This document shows, one piece after another, positions 1 to 7,534 of a stretch of DNA of 64,000 nucleotides. Source of the stretch: Pyruvatibacter mobilis (GTDB lineage: Bacteria > Pseudomonadota > Alphaproteobacteria > CGMCC-115125); assembly GCF_012848855.1 (NCBI RefSeq), contig NZ_CP051630.1, positions 1,653,501-1,717,500 of the forward strand. Direction: 5' to 3'. The notes beneath the pieces were generated by a model that worked only from the letters and a program-made list of their open reading frames with translations, did not search any database and had not been told where the DNA came from. Every line of letters begins with the position of its first letter. Within the stretch, counting starts at the first letter, position 1. Both the position numbers and the translations under genes were made by a program.

Positions 1-358
1 GGTGCACGGTGCCGTCGGGCTCGACCAGCACATAGGTGTTGTAGACGTCACCATCGCGCATCTCGAGATAGGAGCCGCCGATCATCACGCCATTGCGGGT
101 GGCTTTCGACGTCAGCATGTCGAGCGCCGGGTTATCCGGCGGCAGCGAGCAGCCGAACAGGCGCTCGTCATAGACGATGCGGGTGGTGAAGAACTCCGGG
201 ATGGCGATGATCTTTGCCCCCTGCGCCACCGCTTCGTCGATCAGGCGCGCCGCGTGGTCGATGTTGTAGGGCACGTCAGCGACGCGGCCCTCCATCTGCA
301 CGGCGGCAACGCAGGTGAGTTTCGTGTCGTTGACGGTGTTGGTGTCGGTCGCGGTCAT
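1..358 (-). CDS. Carbon-nitrogen hydrolase (nitrilase superfamily), C-terminal part outside the window
   Basis: About 119 N-terminal codons are visible; the gene runs off the left edge. The N-terminus has the nitrilase-fold opening strand (VAAVQMEGRVADVPYNI), a helix, and the IIAIPEFF strand in which Glu55 would be the catalytic glutamate of the Glu-Lys-Cys triad. The Lys and Cys lie beyond the edge. Family members hydrolyse amides or nitriles in the cytoplasm; the substrate cannot be read here. The ATG at 358 has a GGGAG ribosome site about six bases upstream. It follows the small membrane-protein gene by 19 bp on the same strand, so the two are probably one operon, divergent from the TrmB-like regulator. 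Confidence 0.85.
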   Translation of the reverse strand, partial: MTATDTNTVNDTKLTCVAAVQMEGRVADVPYNIDHAARLIDEAVAQGAKIIAIPEFFTTRIVYDERLFGCSLPPDNPALDMLTSKATRNGVMIGGSYLEMRDGDVYNTYVLVEPDGTVH

Positions 359-377
359 GGGGGTGCTCCCTGGGTGA

Positions 378-758
378 TTATCGCGTGAGCCAGGCTGCCA
401 GCAGCCAGAGATAGGCGGGCGTGATGATCAGGAAGGAGAGGATCGAGAAACGGCGCATGCCGGTCTGTTCGGCAACGGGTTTGCGCGACATGGCCATGAG
501 CAGAAAGGGAAACGGATTGGTCCATGACCCGATCAGCAGCAGGATGGCCGCGCCCACCGGAATGGCCGGAAAGACGGTGGCGATGACCATCTGCAGAATG
601 CCCATGAAGACATTGTCGAGATGGTATTGCAGCAGGCGTTTGGCGTGGCGCAGCGGCCCCACCTTCTCCATGCCGCTATAGAGCATGGCCAGCGGCCAGC
701 CGATGAGCACGGCCAGCGTTACCTGGATTAGCCCGGATGTAATCAGCACTTCAGACAT
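378..758 (-). CDS. Small four-helix membrane protein, unknown function
   Basis: This encodes 126 residues with four hydrophobic segments at about 8-27, 46-63, 66-88 and 105-124, and no signal peptide. Helix 2 starts with a histidine (QYHLDN), and helix 3 carries GSWTNPFPF. The size, four-helix layout and placement of a helix-2 His and a G-x-W-x-N motif loosely recall the hydroxylaminobenzene mutase / styrene-oxide isomerase fold, but I cannot establish that by eye. The ATG at 758 follows a GGGGGG run. It is immediately upstream of the nitrilase-family gene and divergent from a regulator gene, which suggests a small regulated catabolic or stress locus. Confidence 0.75.
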   Translation of the reverse strand: MSEVLITSGLIQVTLAVLIGWPLAMLYSGMEKVGPLRHAKRLLQYHLDNVFMGILQMVIATVFPAIPVGAAILLLIGSWTNPFPFLLMAMSRKPVAEQTGMRRFSILSFLIITPAYLWLLAAWLTR

Positions 759-881
759 TATTCCCCCCAGTCAACTCGGATGCCTTTCGTTCGGATATCT
801 TCCGTATGTCCATTTCCTTCGACAATCCTTCCTGTAGAATTGCCCTATTGCCCCAGTTTGCACAGGATGAATGGAACTGTA

Positions 882-1652
882 ATGTCTAAGTTTTTCGACA
901 GTCTGGAGCGCGACCTGGAGGCGCTGGGGCTGGGCGGCCGGCTGGGGGCCTATTACATCGCCGCGCTGAAGATGGGCAGCGCCCCGGTCCACACCATCGC
1001 GCGGGAGGCCGGCATCGGGCGCACCACGGCCTATGCGCTGGTGGAGCGGCTGCGGGATGAGGGACTGGTCACGCTGGTGCAGAAATCCGGCCGCACCCAT
1101 GTGGTGGCGGAAAATCCGGATGTGCTGTCGCGCAACCTCGAAACCCGCAAGCAGCGGCTGGAGGGGATGTTGCCCACCCTGCGGGCGCTCTACCAGGAAG
1201 GCGACGTGACGCCGCGCTTTCAGGTCTATGAGGGGGTCGAGGGGATCGAGACGGTTCTCAACACGGTGCTGCTCGCCGAAACACAGACCGTGCGCGCCAT
1301 CCTGTCGATGCAGGAACTGATGCGGATGCCGGGGCTGGACGTGATCGACCGTTTCGCCTCGCGCCGGGTGGCCGCGGGCAAGTGGCTCAACGTGTTGCGG
1401 TCACGGGTCGAGGAAACAGACGACATCTGGCCGGACAGTGCCGCGGACCTGCGGCGGGTGCGCTATGCGCGGGCGGACGCGCCCTTTGTCAGCAATCTCT
1501 TCCTGTTCGACAACAAGATCGGCGTCATCTCCTCGCGGCGGGAGAATTACGGGCTGATCCTTGAAAGCCACGAATTCGCCAATCTGCAGATCGCCCTGTT
1601 CGACGTCATGTGGGAGCAAAGCAGCGGCGCATCCGGCACGGGCTCGACATAG
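882..1652 (+). CDS. TrmB-like winged-helix transcriptional regulator
   Basis: The protein has 256 residues. Residues about 20-75 form a winged helix (YYIAALKMGSAPVHTIAREA, then GIGRTTAYALVERL) of the TrmB type. A coiled segment follows (LETRKQRLEGMLPTLRAL), then a C-terminal sensor-like domain. TrmB proteins are sugar-sensing regulators in archaea, and relatives occur in bacteria with unknown ligands. I chose the ATG at 882 because GGA lies six bases upstream; an in-frame ATG at 867 has no spaced ribosome site. It is divergent from the four-helix/nitrilase pair, which is its likely target (inference). Confidence 0.8.
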   Translation: MSKFFDSLERDLEALGLGGRLGAYYIAALKMGSAPVHTIAREAGIGRTTAYALVERLRDEGLVTLVQKSGRTHVVAENPDVLSRNLETRKQRLEGMLPTLRALYQEGDVTPRFQVYEGVEGIETVLNTVLLAETQTVRAILSMQELMRMPGLDVIDRFASRRVAAGKWLNVLRSRVEETDDIWPDSAADLRRVRYARADAPFVSNLFLFDNKIGVISSRRENYGLILESHEFANLQIALFDVMWEQSSGASGTGST

Positions 1653-1653
1653 C

Positions 1654-2169
1654 TCATCCAGCCCGGAGGGGCCGGTCATACCATTGCACGTCCCAGTAGC
1701 GGCCGAACTTGAAGCCCACTTCGGGGAAGACGCCGCAGGGCTCAAACCCCATGCGCCGGTGCAGGGCGTCTGATGCGTCATTGGGCAGCGTCATGCCGGC
1801 CAGCAGCCGGTGGACTGGGGCACCTTCCAGCGCGTGGAACAGCGCTTCATAAAGGGCGCGTCCGAGCCCCTGCCCGCCGAAGCCGTCGCGGATATAGATG
1901 GTGGTCTCCACCGACCGGTCATAGGCCGCCTTGGCGCGGAACGGCATGGTGCCCGCATAGCCAAGAATCTCGCCACCCCGCTCGGCCACCAGCAATTGGT
2001 GCGGCCCGGTCTCGCGGAACTGGCCCAGCCAGGCTGCCCGCGTCTCCACCGTGAACGGCTCGATATCGAAGGTGATCGCCGTCTCGCGCACATAGTGGTT
2101 GTAGAGATCAACGATCTGCGCGAGGTCCGCGTCGCGGGCGTGGCGGGTAACGGCGGTGGTGGCGGTCAT
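1654..2169 (-). CDS. GNAT N-acetyltransferase, phosphinothricin-acetyltransferase type
   Basis: The protein has 171 residues. It opens with TRHARDADLAQIVDLYNHYV and has ITFDIEPF, the usual N-terminal signature of the Pat/YncA-like GNAT group. The acetyl-CoA loop is GFGGQGLGRALYEAL (near residues 95-110), followed by GMTLPNDASDALHRRMGF. Members acetylate amino groups of amino-acid analogues such as phosphinothricin or methionine sulfoximine; the true substrate is unknown. Its ATG overlaps the stop of the upstream NAD(P)HX repair gene by four bases (TCAT on the plus strand at 2166-2169), implying translational coupling. Confidence 0.88.
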   Translation of the reverse strand: MTATTAVTRHARDADLAQIVDLYNHYVRETAITFDIEPFTVETRAAWLGQFRETGPHQLLVAERGGEILGYAGTMPFRAKAAYDRSVETTIYIRDGFGGQGLGRALYEALFHALEGAPVHRLLAGMTLPNDASDALHRRMGFEPCGVFPEVGFKFGRYWDVQWYDRPLRAG

Positions 2170-3686
2170 GGCAGATAGGCCTCCAGCTCTTCCAGCACCT
2201 CCGGCAGCATGTCGGGCAGGTCTTCGGCGATGAGGCCGGGGCCGAAGCGGGTTGCGGCTTCGCCGTGCAGCCAGACGCCGATGCAGGCGGCCTCGAAGGC
2301 GGGCACACCTTGCGCAAGCTGGGCGAGGATGAAGCCGCCCAGCACATCTCCCGCCCCTGCCGTGGCAAGGGTCGGCGGGGCGTTGTCGTTGATGGCAATG
2401 CGCCCGTCCGGGGCGGCGATGACCGTGTCCGCCCCCTTGAGCACCATCACCGCCTTGCTCCGGGTGGCTGCTGCGCGGGCGCGGGCGGGCTTGCCGCCGT
2501 CTATCTCTGCAAGGTCCGGGAACAGGCGGGCGAACTCGCCGTCATGGGGGGTCAGCACGGTCGGCGCGGTGATCGCGTCAAACAGGATTTTCTGGTCGGC
2601 CTCGAACGCGGTCAGCGCATCCGCGTCCAGCACGACCGCCGCGCCGCTGCGCAGCACGGCTAGGGTGCGGGCGCGGGTAAAGGAGCTGACGCCGGCACCG
2701 GGACCGATGAGGGCTGCGTTCTTGCGCCTGTCTTCGAGGATCGCGGTCAAGCCAGGCGCGCCGTCGAACTCAGCCAGCATGATCGCCGTGAGGTGGGCTG
2801 CGTTTTCCGCCAGCGCGTCCTCCGGGCTGGCGACAGTCACAAGCCCCGCGCCTCCCCGCAGCGCGCCGCGGGCGGCAAGGCGGGCTGCGCCGGTCTTCGT
2901 CGCCGGGCCGCTCACCACAAGCGCGTGGCCGCGGCCATATTTGTGGCCCGCGTCCTCAAGGCGCGGATAGGCATCGCCCCACAGCTCCGGGGAGTTGTGG
3001 AAGGCGGACGGATTCACCACTTCGATGGACCGGTCGGGGATGCCGATATCGGCGACCGCCAGTTCACCGCAGGCCGTGCGCCCCGGCAGCAGGTAGTGCC
3101 CCGGCTTGGCGCGGTGGAAGGTGACTGTGAGGTCAGCGGCAAAGGCCGTCCCCAGGATCGCGCCCGTGTTGCCGTCCACCCCGCTCGGCACATCCACCGA
3201 GACGATGACGGCGTCAGCGTCGTAACTGCGTTCGGCCAGCGCTGCCGGGATGCCGTCGAGGGGGCGGGTGAGGCCTGCACCGAACAGGGCATCGACCACC
3301 AGCGCTGCGCCATCCATCGCGGTTTCGGCCAGCGGCAGCACGTCGCCCTGCCAGTCGGCAGCGGCAAGGGCCGCATCGCCGGTGAGAGCATCACGCTTTC
3401 CCAGCAGATACAGCGTCACCGGCCAGCCGCGTTCCGCCAGCAGGCGCGCGGCAACAAAGCCATCGCCGCCATTATTGCCCGGCCCGCACAGGATGACTGA
3501 CGCACGCGGGCTCCAGCGGTCGCAGATGGCATTGGCCAGGGCCGTGCCCGCCGTTTCCATCAGCGTGCGCCCGGCGATCCCCTGCTCCACCGCGAAGGCA
3601 TCAGCCCGGTACATTTCGTCCGTGGTCAGAAGTTCCGGGCCGGGGCTTTCCGGCGTGCCGTAGGCTGCGGGCAGGTCTGGGTGCAT
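2166..3686 (-). CDS. nnr: Bifunctional NAD(P)H-hydrate epimerase / ADP-dependent NAD(P)HX dehydratase
   Basis: The protein has 506 residues and repairs hydrated NAD(P)H. The N-terminal YjeF_N epimerase (about residues 15-215) shows CGPGNNGGDGFVAARLL and the VSVDVPSGVDGNTG strand. The C-terminal ribokinase-like dehydratase (about 225-500) shows the LTPHDGEFARL motif and the nucleotide loop TAGAGDVLGG. Length fits the two-domain bacterial form. I start at the ATG at 3686; an in-frame TTG ten codons upstream abuts the previous gene and is less likely. In E. coli-type genomes this gene often sits with P-loop and amidase genes, but here it lies in a run with a histidine phosphatase upstream and a GNAT gene overlapping downstream. 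Confidence 0.93.
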   Translation of the reverse strand: MHPDLPAAYGTPESPGPELLTTDEMYRADAFAVEQGIAGRTLMETAGTALANAICDRWSPRASVILCGPGNNGGDGFVAARLLAERGWPVTLYLLGKRDALTGDAALAAADWQGDVLPLAETAMDGAALVVDALFGAGLTRPLDGIPAALAERSYDADAVIVSVDVPSGVDGNTGAILGTAFAADLTVTFHRAKPGHYLLPGRTACGELAVADIGIPDRSIEVVNPSAFHNSPELWGDAYPRLEDAGHKYGRGHALVVSGPATKTGAARLAARGALRGGAGLVTVASPEDALAENAAHLTAIMLAEFDGAPGLTAILEDRRKNAALIGPGAGVSSFTRARTLAVLRSGAAVVLDADALTAFEADQKILFDAITAPTVLTPHDGEFARLFPDLAEIDGGKPARARAAATRSKAVMVLKGADTVIAAPDGRIAINDNAPPTLATAGAGDVLGGFILAQLAQGVPAFEAACIGVWLHGEAATRFGPGLIAEDLPDMLPEVLEELEAYLP

Positions 3687-3718
3687 GGGCGGCGTTCCAG
3701 AATTATCGGACGGCAATT

Positions 3719-4300
3719 TTATCGGACAACAGTGTCCGCCTCACGGCCGAGGGAGACGACCTTGAGCAGTTCCGGCGTCACGTCGAAGCAGGTGATGGAG
3801 CAATTGTCCGGGCGGAAGCACACCACGCGGTCATCATCCATAGCCGCCCCCACCGCCGCATTGATCGCGATGAAGTGGCTGAAGATCACCGTGTCTTCCT
3901 CGAGCTGTTTCAGCCGGTCCACCAGCGCGTTGCGCCAGCCGACGAAGTCAACGCCCGTGGAGGTAGGGTCCTTCTCGATGTCGGCCCAGGTGCCGGGCAT
4001 GATGCGGCGCAGCCACTGGGCGCGCTCGTCGAGATTGTCCGTCGGCGACGGGATTTCGCTGACGGCGGGCTCCACCACCGGCACGGCGGACCAGAGGCGC
4101 GCCAGCGGCATGGAGGTTTCGCGGCAGCGCTTCAGCGGGCTCGTCATCAGGGGGAAGGTGATGTCCGGCCCCACGGTGCTGACGATCTCATTGGCCACCG
4201 CCTCGGCCTGGGCCTGCCCCTCGGCGTCGAGGCCGGGGTCCGCGTCAGCCCCCCACCCTGCTGCGGCCTTGCCGTGACGGATCATGTAAATGCGGGGCAT
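3719..4300 (-). CDS. SixA/phosphoglycerate-mutase-type histidine phosphatase
   Basis: The protein has 193 residues. The phosphate-accepting histidine is His9 in the RHG motif (YMIRHGK). A second conserved region follows (LMTSPLKRCRETSMPL), and a late histidine lies in VIFSHFIAINAAVG, together forming the usual phospho-His pocket. These cytosolic enzymes remove phosphate from proteins or small metabolites, and the partner cannot be read here. The ATG at 4300 has GGAGT seven bases upstream. The gene is part of a same-strand run from about 6.9 kb to 1.7 kb. Confidence 0.87.
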   Translation of the reverse strand: MPRIYMIRHGKAAAGWGADADPGLDAEGQAQAEAVANEIVSTVGPDITFPLMTSPLKRCRETSMPLARLWSAVPVVEPAVSEIPSPTDNLDERAQWLRRIMPGTWADIEKDPTSTGVDFVGWRNALVDRLKQLEEDTVIFSHFIAINAAVGAAMDDDRVVCFRPDNCSITCFDVTPELLKVVSLGREADTVVR

Positions 4301-4327
4301 GGGTTACTCCGTTGACTGGTACGAGAA

Positions 4328-5320
4328 TTAGTCGGCCCGCGGGGCGAGGCTGACACGAATGGCATCCTGCGGCCACTGGGCCGGTTCATGGCCATAAAGA
4401 ACGCGGACGCCCGGCAAGTCGGCCTCCAGCGCCTTGAGGCGCTCAATGCTCTGCGCGGCCCTGTCGAGGTCAGCACCCAGCCCGCCGGGGGCCGTATGAT
4501 GATATGTGGCTTTGAGATGGGCGGCATCGAAGGTGAGCAGCAGCGGGCCATCCGAGCCGTTGAGCAGCGCCGACAGGTGGCCCGGCGTGTGGCCCGGTGT
4601 CGGCAGCAGCCAGATCGACCCATCGCCCAGCAGATCCGCCGCGCGCGCCACATGGGGCATGGGCAGCCAGCCTGCATCGGCGGCCTCGATGCGCATGTCG
4701 GCGCTGAACTGGTCGTAGCGATAGCCCTGGGTCTCCCGCAGCGGGCTCTTAAGGGCTGCGATCTCATCAGCGGCGGCGATCACCACCGGGTCATAACGGG
4801 CCAGCAGCGGGCCGATGCCGCTTGAATGGTCGCCATGAAAATGAGTGGCCACCACATAGTCCAGCTTGTCGATGCCGTCGCGGGCAAGCTGGGTCACCAC
4901 GTCCTGGCCGGGCTGGTTGCGGCAGGGAAAATTCAGCACAAGGAGAATGTCGTAGCTGCACTCCCCCGCCCGCACGCCGGTATCAAACAGCACATTGGTT
5001 CCTGAAGGGTGCTGCACGAGATAGGCAACGGACGGCACCCATTGTTCGGTGCCCGCGCCTTCCGGCACGCCCGCCACATCCTCGTTGATGAGGACGCCGT
5101 CGCCGGCGAAGACTTCCCCGGTGACATAGGCCGTGACGGTGAGCGGCACGGGGGCCGCCGCCACCGCCTGCCAGGAGGCAGGGGCCTCGGTGCCCCAGGG
5201 GGCTTCGGCAACTTCCGTGATGTCGCCGATGTCGCAGGCGGCAAGCGTCAGGACGGCAGCGGCGGCGGCCAGTGCCGCCACCGCCCCGCGTCGCGCAGAT
5301 GACAGGAGCCGCCTGCACAT
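4328..5320 (-). CDS. Metallo-beta-lactamase-fold lipoprotein, AHL-lactonase-like
   Basis: The protein has 330 residues from the ATG at 5320. The N-terminus is a lipoprotein signal with a lipobox ending LTLAAC, lipid Cys29, so the mature enzyme should be anchored in the envelope. The zinc motif H-x-H-x-D-H is His160, His162, Asp164 and His165 (THFHGDH). Later ligands are in PTPGHTPGHLS, TFDAAH and LYGHEPAQW. The arrangement NVLFDTGVR...DYVVATHFHGDH resembles the N-acyl-homoserine-lactone lactonase branch, but quorum quenching is only an inference. The start is only four bases after the thiolase-like stop and has no clear ribosome site, so translational coupling is likely. A longer frame begins at 5404, but only inside the upstream gene. 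Confidence 0.85.
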   Translation of the reverse strand: MCRRLLSSARRGAVAALAAAAAVLTLAACDIGDITEVAEAPWGTEAPASWQAVAAAPVPLTVTAYVTGEVFAGDGVLINEDVAGVPEGAGTEQWVPSVAYLVQHPSGTNVLFDTGVRAGECSYDILLVLNFPCRNQPGQDVVTQLARDGIDKLDYVVATHFHGDHSSGIGPLLARYDPVVIAAADEIAALKSPLRETQGYRYDQFSADMRIEAADAGWLPMPHVARAADLLGDGSIWLLPTPGHTPGHLSALLNGSDGPLLLTFDAAHLKATYHHTAPGGLGADLDRAAQSIERLKALEADLPGVRVLYGHEPAQWPQDAIRVSLAPRAD

Positions 5321-5324
5321 CCGG

Positions 5325-6884
5325 TCAGATCTTCGGGGTGAAGATATTGGGGCCGAGCGCGCCCTTTTCGTTGGGCTTGCCCGGTTCCACCGTGCCGACG
5401 ACACCGAGCATTTCCTGCTGCTTCATGGTCTCGAACAGGGCCGGGTCGTTCGGCACATGCGCCACGAAACGGTGGCCCGTATCGGTCTTGCGGCCGACCA
5501 CGAGTCCAAACTGCGCGCCCTGGCGGCCATGCACCACGGTGTAGGTCTCGATCTTGCCCTCGCCTTCCGGCAGGTCGTCCACCACCGGGTGATCCATGGC
5601 GTTGAGCTCGGCCTGGTAGGTGGCCGGGTTCTCGCGCTCCCAGGCGCCTTCCTTCGGCTCGGTCGAATAGATGCCGATGGAGTGCTTGGTGACGAACCAG
5701 CCATTGGCGGTGCACAGGCCCTTGGTGCCCGGCTTGGCACGCAGCTTGTCGAGCATGGTGGCGATGGAGTGCATCACGTAGTTGTTGCCGGGCCCGCCGA
5801 AATAGGGAAGCCCGCCCGTGACCGTGAAGCCGCGCGGATCATCCAGCGCGAGGCCCAGTTCCTGCGCGCCGATTTCGACGGCGGACGGGAAGCAGGAATA
5901 CAGATCGAAATAGTCGATGTCGGAGACCGACATGCCGGCCATGTCGAATGCCTTGCGGCCCATGGTGCGGATGGCCGGCGACGAGTGGAAGTTGACCCGC
6001 TCTGACACGTACCACAGGTCGTTGGCGTCGCCGCAGCCATGCAGATAGACCCAACGGTCCTCGGGGATGCCGAGTTCACGCGCCTTGCCGACACTCATCA
6101 TGATGAGGGCGGCGGCCTGGTCAACGCGGATAATGGAGTTGAGATACTTCGTGTACGGAAAGCCGACATAACGGTTCTTGTCCGTCTCGGTGGCGATTTC
6201 TTCCGGCGAGCGGAAGGTGGGGAACCACGCATAGGGGTTGGTTGCCGCCACCTCGGTGAAGCGCGAGAACAGCTTGCCGAGTTCGAGCTGGTGATCCTTC
6301 ACGCTGCGGCCAAGCTCGCCGCGGATCGCGTTCTCGAACAGCGGATAGGTGTTGACGGGGAAATACATCGCGTGGCGATGCTCCATCTCGTTCACACCGG
6401 GTTTTTCAACACCGATCTGCGTCGGCTCGCCGCCGGGATTGTCACCCCAGTCCGGCACCTGGCCCTGGGTGACGGCGGCCAGCAGACCGCCCAGCGCTTC
6501 GGAGCCTGCCAGCAGCGCACAGTCCGTCTCGCCATTGGCGATTTCTTCGGCGGTGCGGTTCACCAGCCATTGCGGGGTGTTGCCGCCGGTGGCGGTGTAA
6601 AGCTCGCGCGCGGGCTTGGCGCCGATGGCATTGGCAAGCGTGCGCGGGGCGTTGGGATACTGGTTCTTCGGCAGGCCGCCTGCTTCGGGGCTGTCTGCCG
6701 TGAAGCGGACCACCGCGACCGTATCGAGCGCCTTTGCCAGCGCGTCCCCGCCCTTTGCGTCGGCCAGTGCCCGCTTGGCGGCCTCGGCCATGATCTGCAT
6801 GGGCGACAGCAGATCGGCGATCGCCACGCCCTTCTGGGTGAACTGGCCGCCGCCGACGAGAATGGGGGTATTGGCTTCAGGCAT
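5325..6884 (-). CDS. Thiolase-like protein (acetyl-CoA acetyltransferase family) without the usual nucleophile
   Basis: The protein has 519 residues. The thiolase fold is clear from ILVGGGQFTQKG, GETDCALLAGSEALGG, TGGLPYFGGPGNNYVMHS and the ending region ANGWFVTKHSIGIYST. At the place where thiolases have Asn-x-x-Cys-Gly-Ser-Gly the sequence is ATGGNTPQWLVNRTAEEI, with no cysteine. This matches the thiolase-like / SCP2-type subgroup, some of which bind CoA without thiolysis (family knowledge). It probably acts on acyl-CoA, but a standard acetyl-CoA acetyltransferase activity should not be assumed. The ATG at 6884 has GAGGAGA six bases upstream. The downstream lipoprotein gene is coupled to it. 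Confidence 0.85.
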   Translation of the reverse strand: MPEANTPILVGGGQFTQKGVAIADLLSPMQIMAEAAKRALADAKGGDALAKALDTVAVVRFTADSPEAGGLPKNQYPNAPRTLANAIGAKPARELYTATGGNTPQWLVNRTAEEIANGETDCALLAGSEALGGLLAAVTQGQVPDWGDNPGGEPTQIGVEKPGVNEMEHRHAMYFPVNTYPLFENAIRGELGRSVKDHQLELGKLFSRFTEVAATNPYAWFPTFRSPEEIATETDKNRYVGFPYTKYLNSIIRVDQAAALIMMSVGKARELGIPEDRWVYLHGCGDANDLWYVSERVNFHSSPAIRTMGRKAFDMAGMSVSDIDYFDLYSCFPSAVEIGAQELGLALDDPRGFTVTGGLPYFGGPGNNYVMHSIATMLDKLRAKPGTKGLCTANGWFVTKHSIGIYSTEPKEGAWERENPATYQAELNAMDHPVVDDLPEGEGKIETYTVVHGRQGAQFGLVVGRKTDTGHRFVAHVPNDPALFETMKQQEMLGVVGTVEPGKPNEKGALGPNIFTPKI

Positions 6885-7024
6885 CGGGTCTCCTCGCAGG
6901 TATCCTTGGATTTTGTTGCCCGGATAGATGCACGAAGCGCTGCGCCTTGTCACCCGACAACCTGTCACCCTTGACGGTTGATTTGATGTCGCATCGGTCC
7001 ACAATGGCTGCGGGAGGGACCATC

Positions 7025-7522
7025 ATGACAAATGACACAACAGGGCATCGGCGCGGCCCTTCAACCGGCGCCACCTTACTCATGCCGCTTGCCGCGGCAG
7101 CGGCCTTTCTGGCTGTCACGGCATTTTCCCAGACGGCCGTTGCGGAAACAGACCCGGACCTGTCCGGCGTCACCGCAGACACGCCGGACGAGATCGGCGC
7201 CGCGCCGTTTGAATATGAGGAGTTGGAAGCTCTGCGTGATGTCACGCCGCGGTTCGGGCGACGCATCACCGTATGCGCTGGCCAGAGCCTTCCGGGCTGG
7301 GCGATTTACAATGTGAGCACGGATTTCACAGCCTGCGGCGGCGGCTGGGATAGCAAGTGGCACCTTATCGAACTCAATGGCGCGTCGCCCGGGCAGACGG
7401 CGGTCGTCTGCACGCGCAGCGCGATACCGCCCGGATGGGTCGTCACCGGCTATAGCACGAACTTCACCATGTGCGGCCGCAATGCGGGCCGCAATAATCT
7501 GAAAACGATCCGCTTCCCCTGA
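7025..7522 (+). CDS. Small secreted protein with two Cys/Trp repeats
   Basis: The protein has 165 residues. A signal peptide covers residues 1-40, with hydrophobic core about 18-34 and an AVA site before Glu41. After an acidic linker come two similar units: Cys84 to Cys104 (PGWAIYNVSTDFTACG) and Cys129 to Cys150 (PGWVVTGYSTNFTMCG). The shared pattern is C-x(5-6)-P-G-W-x-[IV]-x(3)-S-T-x-F-T-x-C-G, so each unit probably has its own disulfide. I do not recognise a named family. The ATG at 7025 is chosen because GGGAGGG lies six bases upstream; an upstream in-frame start at 6947 would spoil the signal peptide. It is divergent from the thiolase-like gene. Confidence 0.75.
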   Translation: MTNDTTGHRRGPSTGATLLMPLAAAAAFLAVTAFSQTAVAETDPDLSGVTADTPDEIGAAPFEYEELEALRDVTPRFGRRITVCAGQSLPGWAIYNVSTDFTACGGGWDSKWHLIELNGASPGQTAVVCTRSAIPPGWVVTGYSTNFTMCGRNAGRNNLKTIRFP

Positions 7523-7534
7523 GGACGCGTTTCA

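Noticed and set aside
3687-3716. An upstream TTG start for the NAD(P)HX repair gene
   Set aside because: It lies three bases from the preceding gene and adds ten unconserved residues; the ATG at 3686 is more plausible.
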